64,000 nucleotides of DNA. Origin: Apoda limacodes. Lineage: Eukaryota > Arthropoda > Insecta > Lepidoptera > Limacodidae. Positions 10,256 to 19,453 of this stretch are shown piece after piece (the first letter of the stretch is position 1; every line of letters begins with the position of its first letter). The stretch is from NCBI GenBank assembly GCA_946406115.1, contig OX291557.1:14292501-14356500 (forward strand), given 5' to 3'. Both the position numbers and the translations under genes were made by a program. Under the pieces are notes generated by a model. That model worked only from the letters and a program-made list of their open reading frames with translations. It had not been told where the DNA came from and did no database searches.

Positions 10256-11480
10256 ATGTAGCCTGGACATAGCGAAGGCGTTCGATCGGGTCTGGCACCG
10301 CGGTCTTCTATCGAAGTTGCCATCTTACGGAGTGCCCGAGGGTTTGTGCAAATGGGTGGCTAGCTTTTTGTCCGGCAGACGCATACGAACCGTAGTTGAC
10401 GGTAGTTGCTCTGATAGCATGGACATTAATGCTGGTGTCCCGCAAGGCTCTGTGCTGTCTCCTACGCTGTTTCTACTGCATATCAATGACATGTTGGACA
10501 TCAACAACATACATTGCTATGCAAATGACAGTACTGGAGACACTTTTTACACGGGTCGTGCAAACATCCCTCGTTCCGTTGTGGAGGAAAACCGCGGAGA
10601 ACTTGTGTCTCAAATCGAGACCACACTGTCCCAGGTCTCTGATTGGGGACGGGTAAACTTGGTCCGATTCAACCCTACAAAGACACAAGTGTGCGCGTTC
10701 ACCGCTAAGAAAACTCCATTCACTGTAGTCCCACAATTCCAGAACACTCCCCTCTCCATCTCCAAGAGCATTGGGATCCTTGGTGTCGACATCTCCAGCG
10801 ATGTTCAGTTCCGAGATCATTTACAAGATAAGGTGAAGCTGGCGTCCAAAAAACTTGGTGTACTCAACAGAGCGAAGCAGTACTTCACGTCGGGGCAAAG
10901 GTTGTTACTTTACAAGTCGCAGGTTCGGCCCCATATGGAGTACTGCTGCCATCTCTGGGCAGGTGCACCCGGATACCAGCTTGGCCCTTTTGACTCGGTT
11001 CAACGACGGGCTGTGAGAATTGTCGACGATTCCAAACTCACTTGCGGTATCGAGCCCTTAAGTCTGAGGAGAGACTTTGCCTCACTGTGTGTGTTCTACC
11101 GCTTGTACAATGGGTTGTGTTCTGAGGAATTGTTCGAAATGATGCCCACGGCTACTTTCTACCATCGCACCGCTCGCCATCGGCAGGGAATTCATTCTCA
11201 CACTTTAGAACCTAAATGGTCGCGTACAGTGCGGTTTCAGAGAAACTTCCTCCCGCGAACGCTTAAGTTGTGGAATGAGCTCCCTGCCAAGGTTTTCTGC
11301 AAGGACTACAGTATGGAGTTCTTCAAGAAAGAAGTTATTAGATTTCTGAAGGGTCGGCAACGCGCAAGTGATACCCCTGGTGTTGCAAGCGTCCATAGGC
11401 TACGGTGACCGCTTACCATCAGGCGGGCCGTAAGCTTGTTTGCCACCTTAGTGGTATTAAAAAAAAAAAAAAGAAAAAAA
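10256..11480 (+). mobile_element. Jockey-like LINE (family A), 5'-truncated copy with A-tail
   Basis: This copy begins at ATGTAGCCTGG, where homology to the longer copy at 27.2-30.5 kb starts abruptly. It contains an open frame to 11408, a roughly 50-bp 3' UTR and an A-rich tail (11460-11480). The frame encodes the RT palm and thumb: AKAFDRVWH (motif A), GVPQGSVLSPTLF (motif B), then a C-terminal domain ending WNELPAKVF. Motif C reads YANDS instead of YADDS, so a catalytic Asp is Asn and this copy cannot be an active RT. 5' truncation is the normal outcome of target-primed reverse transcription. Confidence 0.85.
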
Positions 11481-11817
11481 GGTAGCTACTTGGTTTACGC
11501 TGCACAGCAGTCACGTTTTGTTGGATATGCAATAAAACTGGGGACTTACCACGAAAACTTTTATGAAATCGAGTGTTGATCAAAATTATTAGTGAAATTT
11601 TACATACATATATTCAGGCTTAAGGTTTCATTAGATTAAAAAAAATTAAAATTTAAACAAACATTATGTACAAAAGCATAACTTTTATTTTAAAAAATCT
11701 TTCTGCATTCTTCATTTATATTTTTACAATTAAAGTTAATTATGGTTAAAGATATTTTAAGACTTGTCCTATTTGCTATAACCTTTTGTAAAAAACTAAA
11801 CGTAAGTTTGATTTTAA
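11481..11817. other. Spacer between two LINEs
   Basis: AT-rich, no gene or recognisable repeat. Confidence 0.35.
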
Positions 11818-12273
11818 AAAGACATAGACATAGACATAGACAGACATTTATTTGGCACCAGAAAACACACACAATATAAAACAAAAACACAAAAATACAA
11901 AAAAATTAAAACATACGAAAAAAAAAAAATAACAAAAAAATAATAAATTTAAAAGCAGGACTATACAGAATATTGTGAGTGCTATGATGCCAAAATTGGA
12001 CATCGACTCAGCATATGCTGCAACACGAGTGTTACAGCGCTGATTTTCAGCGACGCCCATGGTGGAGGTGTATCCGCGAGACTTGTAGTCGTGTGTATTG
12101 TTAAATATATAATTATACTGACTTATAATGATAACTAATTGCATATAAATATAAAAAAATAAATTAAAAAAAATATGAGCATACATATAAGATAAACATA
12201 TCCATACATACGTGCATATAAATACATTTACACATACATATATATAAATATACACATATAAATCATTACCTTA

Positions 12274-15171
12274 CTATAACTTGGCAAGAATTATATTTGA
12301 GAGTTGATTTTGGCCACTGCAAATTAAACTCTGTTTTTGAAATTCCAAAAAATATCTTTTTAATTTTGACTTAAAAGTTTTTAAATTATTTAGATTGCGA
12401 ATAGGTGGAGGTATATTGTTCCAACACTTGGTGGCCGAGTATCTAAAACTGCCTCGAAAAGCGGTTGTGCGGTGCTGAGGTATTTTTAATACGCTGTCAA
12501 TGGTTCTCATACTCCGCACGTTGTCTTCTCTACGCCAAATAAATTTTATATTTAGGTATTCTGGTTTACCGAATTTTACTACGCCAAACATAAGTGTCGC
12601 CAGGTGCAATTCCCTACGAGAATTCATGTTGAGCATATCTGCGTTATTTAAATATGGGCTCACGTGACTACGTGAAGGGATATAAAAAGCGAACCTAGCA
12701 CACGCATTTTGTACTCGTTGGACTACCCGTGAAGTTTTTGCCAGCAACCTGGGGCCATAAACAACATCGGCATAACCTATCTTATTTAGGATTAACGAGT
12801 CACAGAGTCTTATGCGTAGGTCCTCACTGAGAAAGCCACGTACTCGGTATAATACCTTGAACCTATAGAAGCAATTTCGAGCGATCTCAAGCACGTGACC
12901 TTCAAAGCGTAACCCATCGTCCATCAGCACGCCGAGGTTTCGAGTTTCTGTGACGCGTTCAATCTGTTCACCGTGAATACGTATAGCGGGACTGTTTGCG
13001 AGCACACGGTCTATCTGGAGCTTCGATCCCAATACCATGTACTTAGTCTTGATCGGGTTTAGTACCAAAGAGTTTTTCTCCGACCACAACGATATTCTGT
13101 GCAAGTTCTTGTTTATTTTAGCTACCGCAACGTCGGTTTCATTTGGGTCAAAAGACAAATACAATTGTATGTCGTCTGCGTATAAATGATACCTACAGTG
13201 CAAGATTTTGCTACAAATATCGGCTGTATATAAAATGAAAAGGACAGGCCCCAAAATAGAACCTTGGGGTACTCCCCTGGTGAGAGGGTATGGGGTCGAA
13301 AACTGCCGGATGCCATCAGTTCGATTTATGCCAACAATTTGAGTACGATTAGTTAAATAACTTGAAAACCATTTCACTGTGTTGTGTTCAAATCCGTAAT
13401 AACTTAGTTTGGACAGCAGAAAAGGAACACTTATGCAGTCGAAAGCACGTGAAAAGTCGAGAAGTACCATAATTGTTCCCCTTCCTAAATCCTGTGAAGC
13501 CAAGATGTTATCCACCACATCGATTAGAGCCGTAGCAGTGCTGCGAGACTTTCTAAAACCTGACTGAAAAACAGGTAGCATATTATTGTTCTCTAAGTAA
13601 GGGGTAATTTGCATGCACACAGCTCTTTCTAAAATCTTTGAAAGGCAGCAAGGAATACTGATAGGTCGTAGATCCTTAAAATGTGAGACTCCTTTGCCTT
13701 TGGGCAAAGGTGTCACTAGAGCTACCTTCCAGGCATCGGGAAAGGTGGATGTAAGTATAGACATATTGACAATTGATGTAATGACTTCTAGCGTGTATGG
13801 AAGAGTAAGTATCAACATATCTAAAGAGATGCCATCACTACCTAAAGCATTTGATTTTAGCGACTTTATTATTTTTGTTACTATGCCTTTGTCAATAGGC
13901 TTCAATTTAAATGACGAGTCAGTATGCCTGTTAAATTCGAAGTAGGTCATATCAGATAAAAATGTAGTACTAGTTCCAGGTACTGTGCAAAAATGACGAT
14001 TTATTTCATTTGGATTATTTATATGGTTAGGAAGGTCAGCATCACGCGATTTGCCAGTGACATTAACGGTGTTTTTGAGATTTTTCCAGAGAGCTCGAGG
14101 GTTGTTTATGTTTTGATTTATGTATTGATTAAAATAGGCACGTTTTTCATTATTTATAGCAGAGTTGACACATTTTTTTAGCTCTTTGTAATAGTCCTTA
14201 TGTTTTGCCAGACCCGTAGATCGATAACGCTTATGACTCTCATTTCTTAAACGCATCATTTGTCGCACCGTGTAAGTAATCCAAGGGAGAGATTTTTCCT
14301 TGGCTATTACGCTTTTTACCGGAGCAAAGAAATCGAAAAGTGTAAGTATTATAAAATTAAATCTAGATATCATGTGGTTTACGTCTGACAAGTGCGTAAT
14401 CGAATCCCAGTCGATCGCATTAATTTCTCTATTAAAAATATTAAAATCTATATCTTTAATGGAACGGAATGTAAAACGACGTGAAGTACGTTTTAGTTTT
14501 TTTATATGCATTTCGCAAGTCAAAAAGGCATGATTACTTAAACCAGGTATATAATCTACAAGTGAATTAAGCACTGGAAAGTCACTACAAATTAAATCTA
14601 TTTGGGTTTCACTATGTCCGGTAAAATGAGTAGGTTTGTTTATATATTGTGTCAAATTTAAATATTGAATAAAATTATTGAATTTAGTGAAGTTCAAATC
14701 GGAAATTAACAAATTTATATTGAAATCACCTAACAATATTAAGTAATCATTATCAGGAAAAGATACGATCGTGTCGGTCAAAGTGTCAAAAAAGGTATCG
14801 ACATCGAGCCACGGCGGTCGATAAGCGGTACCCACATTGAATTTTATGCCGTTTACCGTCAATCTCAGCCACATTTGTTCGACGAGTGGCGTAGCTGGGT
14901 GCTTACACACTCGCACAGTAAGTCCGCGCCGCACGTAGAAGCCGACACCGCCGCCGCGCGTGCGCACGCTGGCTGGCCGGGGAACGTGAAGTAATCGGTA
15001 GTCCGGGAGTACGGGAGCTCGACAGTCGTGACCCTCGCGCAGCCATGTCTCATTTATAGCCATAATGTCGACATTGTGCTGTTCCATCGCCACAACAAAT
15101 TCTTCATGTTTAGTGCCGAGTGATCCGGGATTTAGAAAACCAACTTTAATTTTATTTTTATGCGGAGCCAT
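12274..15171 (-). CDS. CR1-like LINE ORF2: endonuclease-reverse transcriptase
   Basis: The open frame starts at 15222 (982 codons), but the second Met at 15171 (MAPHKNK) is the likelier start because the first 17 residues are not conserved-looking. Residue numbers follow the long frame. The APE-type endonuclease occupies about 28-240, with NETW (57-60), TAYRPP (133-138), GDFN (165-168) and SNH (229-231). The RT occupies about 480-745: LLDFSRAFD (587-595, motif A), RGVPQGS (649-655, motif B) and YADD (681-684, catalytic). The C-terminal domain ends WNNIPPPIRNL. The protein nicks the target and copies its own RNA there. No stop or frameshift, all catalytic residues present. Confidence 0.95.
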   Translation of the reverse strand: MAPHKNKIKVGFLNPGSLGTKHEEFVVAMEQHNVDIMAINETWLREGHDCRAPVLPDYRLLHVPRPASVRTRGGGVGFYVRRGLTVRVCKHPATPLVEQMWLRLTVNGIKFNVGTAYRPPWLDVDTFFDTLTDTIVSFPDNDYLILLGDFNINLLISDLNFTKFNNFIQYLNLTQYINKPTHFTGHSETQIDLICSDFPVLNSLVDYIPGLSNHAFLTCEMHIKKLKRTSRRFTFRSIKDIDFNIFNREINAIDWDSITHLSDVNHMISRFNFIILTLFDFFAPVKSVIAKEKSLPWITYTVRQMMRLRNESHKRYRSTGLAKHKDYYKELKKCVNSAINNEKRAYFNQYINQNINNPRALWKNLKNTVNVTGKSRDADLPNHINNPNEINRHFCTVPGTSTTFLSDMTYFEFNRHTDSSFKLKPIDKGIVTKIIKSLKSNALGSDGISLDMLILTLPYTLEVITSIVNMSILTSTFPDAWKVALVTPLPKGKGVSHFKDLRPISIPCCLSKILERAVCMQITPYLENNNMLPVFQSGFRKSRSTATALIDVVDNILASQDLGRGTIMVLLDFSRAFDCISVPFLLSKLSYYGFEHNTVKWFSSYLTNRTQIVGINRTDGIRQFSTPYPLTRGVPQGSILGPVLFILYTADICSKILHCRYHLYADDIQLYLSFDPNETDVAVAKINKNLHRISLWSEKNSLVLNPIKTKYMVLGSKLQIDRVLANSPAIRIHGEQIERVTETRNLGVLMDDGLRFEGHVLEIARNCFYRFKVLYRVRGFLSEDLRIRLCDSLILNKIGYADVVYGPRLLAKTSRVVQRVQNACARFAFYIPSRSHVSPYLNNADMLNMNSRRELHLATLMFGVVKFGKPEYLNIKFIWRREDNVRSMRTIDSVLKIPQHRTTAFRGSFRYSATKCWNNIPPPIRNLNNLKTFKSKLKRYFLEFQKQSLICSGQNQLSNIILAKL

Positions 15172-15725
15172 AAATAACAGTAAATAAATACAGTTTACTC
15201 GTAAAAGTATGCAGCATTCCAATCAAAATTTTACATGTTGCTAGATTAAACCTCGGCGCTATATAACAGTTGAGTAGGGAATATGGAAATATAATGTCAA
15301 AATATTTTAAGTTATAAAATAGATAGATAATAATATGAGCAATTTTAACTAGTAAGTGATACTGATTTAATACTGTAAATATAATATTGTTGTCAAATAA
15401 TAATAATACTGTAAATATAATATGGTATTCAAATAAGATTTTTTGTATTACGGGATAAATCAATAAATGCGTAACTATTAAACCTCTTTGAGCACTACAT
15501 CCGAAATCTATTGGCATCACAACACTCATACTAGCGCAATTTTTGAGCGGCAGCAAATTACGAAATAATATATATGCTAGTGATTTAAGCAGAGATATAT
15601 ACAGCAATACAAGCAAAACATATAAAAACGACTTTGTCATAAAATTTGGCAAATAACAAACACAAAAATGCACATAAAAATTTAAATAAAAAGCGAAAAT
15701 AAATAAATGTAGGATATTTAGCCAA

Positions 15726-16715
15726 CTATTGTTTCGCCAAAAACCTTAAAATCGACGTCGCTTCGTATTCGATGAGCCTCAGCGTCCTGACGCCGTCGCG
15801 CGTATATGCGGCCGTCACGCGTCCACACGTACTTCCAGCGAGCCGTATTGCTTCCTGGCGCGCCTTGTGAAACAGCTGGCGGTTTATCCGAGTTAAACGC
15901 TCGTTCACGTAAAACTTGCGCGGCGGGCCAGGCAGGTCGAGGCCCGCGGTATCGGCGCCGCGGCGCACCCGTGCGCTTCGTAACAGCTGATCGCGAAGGG
16001 CGCGCCGCGCCAGCCGCACGGCGATGGGCCGCGGCCGTGGCGCACCTTCCCCCTCGATATGACTACGTGTCGGGCCAGAACGCTCTGCACTTATGATGTC
16101 CCGTTCATCAATGTTCACATCTAGTTTCCCAGCTACTAGGGCTACCACATGCACAAGATTTTCACCCTTGGCCTCGGGAATGCAGGTGATATCGACGTCG
16201 GTAAGTAAATGATTTTGATCACAATCGTTTAGTTCCACTTTGAGGCGTTCTACCGTGTCCAATAATTCCTTATTTTGTCTGCTCTCAGTTGAAACTTTGC
16301 TCAATCGCTCCTCGAGCACTGCCACTCTTCCTTCCACACCGTCGACTCGCTTTTGTAGGACGTCGATAGCACTGTACAGCTTGTCGAACTTAGTGCTAAA
16401 ATTGGCGAGCTCATGGCGCATAGCCACAATTTCAGCAGTGAGCTCATTTAAGTCTGATTTTTGGATATCATCACTCGCAGACGGCGAGGACTCGAAACTA
16501 TTATTTTTATTTAAGTCCGGTTGGGCTTTGATCGGGGTCTCAGTGTTGTCTTTTCTGGGTTGTTTACCTACGCACTCTGGACATAGCCATTTTTGTGGCA
16601 ACTTGGTATTCTTGGAAATTTTTAAACAAATTCTGTCATATAAGCTACTACAGCCACTACATTTCACACCTTCCGCCGCTGCAACAAATTTTCCACAAGC
16701 ACTACACTTAGACAT
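15726..16715 (-). CDS. CR1-like LINE ORF1: PHD-finger and coiled-coil RNA-binding protein
   Basis: A 329-codon intact frame. Residues 4-48 form a PHD-type zinc finger (C4, C7, C19, C22, C30, C45, C48); the usual His of the Cys4-His-Cys3 set is replaced by Asp27. Residues about 88-165 form a heptad-rich coiled coil (VLQKRVDGVEGRVAVLEERL region), probably for oligomerisation. The C-terminal third is very Arg-rich and has a small alpha/beta domain (KFYVNERLTRINRQ) like the RNA-binding ends of ORF1 proteins. It would package the element RNA for retrotransposition with ORF2. GC content rises sharply at 15800-16090, unlike the rest of the element. Confidence 0.85.
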   Translation of the reverse strand: MSKCSACGKFVAAAEGVKCSGCSSLYDRICLKISKNTKLPQKWLCPECVGKQPRKDNTETPIKAQPDLNKNNSFESSPSASDDIQKSDLNELTAEIVAMRHELANFSTKFDKLYSAIDVLQKRVDGVEGRVAVLEERLSKVSTESRQNKELLDTVERLKVELNDCDQNHLLTDVDITCIPEAKGENLVHVVALVAGKLDVNIDERDIISAERSGPTRSHIEGEGAPRPRPIAVRLARRALRDQLLRSARVRRGADTAGLDLPGPPRKFYVNERLTRINRQLFHKARQEAIRLAGSTCGRVTAAYTRDGVRTLRLIEYEATSILRFLAKQ

Positions 16716-16955
16716 GTTAACGTTTTTTGTACAAACGTTGAATTCTAAAAATGAATGCTATCTCACTCTGAGCCCTCCCAATAGGCGGAGCAATTCCGTA
16801 AGCTCAGCACTGGTGCGACAAAGAATCGAAAAGTACACTGTTAACCAATCACAATTTTTAAATACTAAATTTCTTAAATTAAGAATTAGCAACTTCACAC
16901 ACGACCGAGCCGCTCGCTGGCTACACACTCCATCATCCATCAAAAACACTGTGTA

Positions 16956-17242
16956 ACGAAAGTATCTTTCGTTATCGCTAACCGATTAAGATGTTTGATC
17001 GACAGTGTTAATGGTGAAGCGCCTGATTTATGGGAACAGTTTTCATTTCAAACAATTGTTCTAATATGTGCGTACGTCATTTTATTATATATAAAATTAC
17101 ATGTTTAGTAAAAAACATCTAAATCTGATTTAAGATATGTAGATAAAATTTTGGAGTTTAATTTGTTCTGTTTTAGAAGAAGCCTGTGTAATAATAGATC
17201 ATATCGTTTACTGCGATAACGAAATTTTTAACTTTAAAAATC
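16956..17242. other. Spacer with short inverted repeats
   Basis: No gene. TTTCGTTATCGC (about 16968) recurs inverted as GCGATAACGAAA (about 17212), and ATCGTTTACTGC (about 17199) recurs inverted near 17525, so these may be decayed ends of small elements. Confidence 0.3.
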
Positions 17243-17530
17243 ATGTGCTTAGAGTTAGATAAGATTAGTGTGTTAAGTTATCCCTCCCTGTATCCTAAAA
17301 CGGAACGATACAGCCTAAACACCTTGTGCATAGAGCTAGAAGAAGGTTGGTCATGTCAAGTACGTTATCCTTTCCTGTTGCCTTGTTTTGAAAAATACGG
17401 CCTAAACACCTTGTGCATAGAGCTAGAAGAAGGTTGGTCTGTATCTAATCTATGTTAAAACTTTTCTCTTTCCTGTAAAATAGGAGTCCGATCTGCTCGG
17501 AGCACATGTTTTCCTTTGTCATTGCAGTAA
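17243..17530 (+). repeat. 87-bp tandem repeat, about 2.7 units
   Basis: Units share CCTAAACACCTTGTGCATAG (17314 and 17401, spacing 87 bp); a diverged first unit starts near 17243. Because 87 is a multiple of three, one plus frame (17243-17458) stays open and repeats LNTLCIELEEGW. There is no start context, signal or known domain, so I read this as a minisatellite rather than a gene. The flanking inverted ATCGTTTACTGC motifs (17199, 17525) may mark the host element. Confidence 0.55.
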
Positions 17531-17810
17531 ACGATAGGATCTTACCTAGAATAAAATGGTTCAATTCCACTTAGTTGTTCTTCTATTTATCTTGTTTATC
17601 TTCAGACATATATTTTCAAGAATTAAACTAATTACAAATGTTTATCTAAATGTCATAAATCCTAATTTAAACAAAATCTAGTGTAATAGTGTGCAAGTGG
17701 AAGTCATGAAAAATATTTATTGGTAAGTTTTTATTAGTAAATTAATCATTCGCTGTGGTTATTTAAAAAACTATTTCGTGTCGTTTACATCACCCAAATT
17801 GAAAACTTTA

Positions 17811-17967
17811 CGTAATCAATTCCAAAATGTTTATTGGGCATTCTGGCTCACTTTCCGCAGCGCAGATGCACGTAATCAATTCCAAAATGTTTATTGGGCA
17901 TTCTAGCTCAATTGGAGCAGTGAAGATGATCTGCGCTGCGGAAAGTGAGCCAGAATGCCCAATAAAC
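17811..17967. repeat. Foldback: 39-bp perfect inverted arms plus a 60-bp direct repeat
   Basis: 17829-17867 and 17929-17967 are exact reverse complements over 39 bp. The 61-bp loop contains a second, direct copy (17871-17910) of the left arm, so the segment is two direct units and one inverted unit. The interval 17531-17810 before it is plain AT-rich sequence. Confidence 0.75.
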
Positions 17968-17999
17968 ACCTACTGTCCTTAAACTTTCCAATATTCCTA

Positions 18000-18664
18000 A
18001 AACACATAATTTCGTTACCAAATTTTTTAGGATTCCGTAGCCATAGGGTGCCAATGGAGCCCTATTACTAAGACTACGCTGTGTGTCCGTCTGTTCGTCT
18101 GTCCGACCATTAAAAGGCTCTATCTTTTTGACCGAAATAGGTAGAAGCCTGAATTTTACACAGAATATGTGTTATAATGAGGAATTATCTAACAAAATTG
18201 TTAAAATTTAAGGGGGTTCCCATACAAGAAACACATTTTCGTTGTTCATGCTCTATCGTAAACACAGAAAGACATATAAACTTCAAACTCACAGTGAAAA
18301 ATAGTGTGAACTTAAAAGTGTAACAACAAATAATAAAAACCGGCCAAGTGTGAGATGGGCCCATGCCATTACTATTTCAAATTACTGGTACAGCGCCATC
18401 TAGCTTATCATTAAGAGAAACAGTACACATTTGTTTGTTATAAACTTTAAATTACCGGTACAGCGCCATCTAGCTTATCATTAAGAGAAAAGGTAACACA
18501 TTTGTTTGTTGGAAACAACATTCAAAGTTAAGCAACGTCGGGCTTGGTCAGTATTTAGATGGGTGACCGCTTGGCTTTGATTGTGTTTGTAAATAACGTA
18601 AATTGTAGTAGGTACGGAACCCTCGGTGCGCGAGTCCGACTCACACTTGGCCGGTTTTTTTTTT
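18000..18664. repeat. Lepidopteran-type composite dispersed repeat (GGAACCCT / CCGGCCAAGTG)
   Basis: It runs from an AGGATTCCGTAGCC boundary (about 18030) through a GTCCGTCTGTTCGTCTGTCC core to a right part bounded by inverted 20-bp ends (18335-18354 and 18640-18659, core CCGGCCAAGTGTGAG). The right part contains a 70-bp tandem duplication (18380 and 18450, sharing GTACAGCGCCATCTAG) and a 5S-rRNA-like piece. The same family appears at 25187-25822 and 40066-40690, and in fragments near 32640 and 39600. No ORF, so it is non-autonomous. Confidence 0.6.
18525..18574 (+). repeat. 5S rRNA-derived fragment inside the composite repeat
   Basis: AAGTTAAGCAACGTCGGGC, a short diverged gap, then GATGGGTGACCGC match the 3' half of animal 5S rRNA, including the C-box region of its internal promoter. 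The few differences from the consensus I know are all C-to-T or G-to-A. Only about 50 of 120 nt are present, so it is not a functional 5S gene. It could be a relic of a 5S-derived SINE head. Confidence 0.75.
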
Positions 18665-18929
18665 CATAATAGTAACGGTGTCCCTTGTGACAGCAGCACC
18701 AAGTATTTATGTCGGTGGTGGCCAAGGGATATCACAACTCACTATGGTTTGGGTCTTGTGAAGGGTTTGAGAACCTTACCATCCAGGGACTAGATTTTGG
18801 CATTTTACTTACGTTCAGCCCAAAATTTAAAATTTCAAAATATTATGTCCTCACATATAAAATTGATGTTTTATGTGAAAAAAGCAAAGCTAAATTTACA
18901 TACATTTTCATTTTTTTTATTTAATCAAT
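18665..18929. other. Spacer without a gene
   Basis: AT-rich; a 71-codon plus frame at 18709-18924 has no recognisable features. Confidence 0.3.
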
Positions 18930-19322
18930 CAAAGTAGGTACCTTGTGATCTATGCAATTTTGCCATTTTATAGGGATTCGCTGATACTTTTGCTGAAAAA
19001 AATGCGAAAGCGAGAATCAACAAATTCTTTAAAGGAGTTTTGGACTGCCTTATCTAAATTGTTTTTTTTTCCGATTAAGAAATTATCCAAATTCCGAAAA
19101 ATGTGGTAATTCGTTGGAGCAAGGTCCGGGGAGTATGGTGGGTGACTTCCAATCCTAGCTGCTCTAGTTTCGATACCGTTTGTTGTACAGTGTGTGGTCT
19201 AGCGATGTCCTGAAGCAGCAGTGGGCTAGATCAGTTGACCAATCTCGGCTGTTTAACGGCTAGCTTTTCCATAATTTTTTCCAATTGTCGGCAATACAGA
19301 TCTGCCGTAATCGTCTGACCAG
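18930..19322 (-). pseudogene. Mariner transposase remnant (C-terminal half)
   Basis: On the minus strand the conceptual translation shows, with stops and shifts, the mariner order: TITADLYCRQL, LLLQDIARPHTVQQT (the second catalytic Asp region), a cryptic Pro-Asp-Leu-Ala-Pro region, HFF, and a C-terminal WQNCID near 18945. Mariner transposases cut and paste at TA sites. This copy lacks the N-terminal half and is cut at 19322, where family A LINE sequence begins without a spacer. Confidence 0.75.
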
Positions 19323-19453
19323 ATATTTTGCCGATGAATTGGAATTTTGCTCTGGCAGTTGCTTTCTTACTGAACCTCGAGGCAGCATTTAATTTGCGTT
19401 TTAACTCAGAAATATTCGGATCCTTATTATAACGAGCCGTGGTCCAAGCCTAA
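19323..19453 (-). mobile_element. Family A LINE fragment (mid-ORF)
   Basis: 129 bp nearly identical to 28,637-28,765 of the long family A copy (shared GCTCTGGCAGTTGCTTTC and GGATCCTTATTATAACGAGC). It sits between the mariner relic and the A-tail of the next family A copy, on the same strand. Confidence 0.75.

Larger units (their letters stand above)
11821..16955 (-). mobile_element. Full-length CR1-like LINE with two intact ORFs
   Basis: The element reads 5' to 3' on the minus strand: 5' UTR (about 16955-16716), ORF1, a roughly 550-bp inter-ORF region, ORF2, and a roughly 430-bp 3' UTR with AATAAA (near 11853). It ends in a short tandem repeat of TATGTC units (11846-11821) instead of poly(A), which is typical for CR1-type elements. 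The 5' limit is approximate; a 9-bp-arm palindrome (TAACGAAAG/CTTTCGTTA) lies at about 16954-16974. Both ORFs are uninterrupted, so the copy is young and may still be mobile. Confidence 0.85.

Noticed and set aside
13613..14533. Plus-strand ORFs of 62-110 codons
   Set aside because: Antisense shadows of the intact LINE ORF2.
15158..15673. 171-codon minus ORF with hydrophobic stretches between LINE ORF1 and ORF2
   Set aside because: AT-rich inter-ORF region of the CR1-like element; composition explains the hydrophobic codons and no such gene exists in CR1 elements.
15806..16956. Plus-strand ORFs of 96 and 238 codons
   Set aside because: Antisense to LINE ORF1, which has clear domains on the other strand.
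18525..18574. Functional 5S rRNA gene
   Set aside because: Only about 50 of 120 nt match, so it is a fragment.
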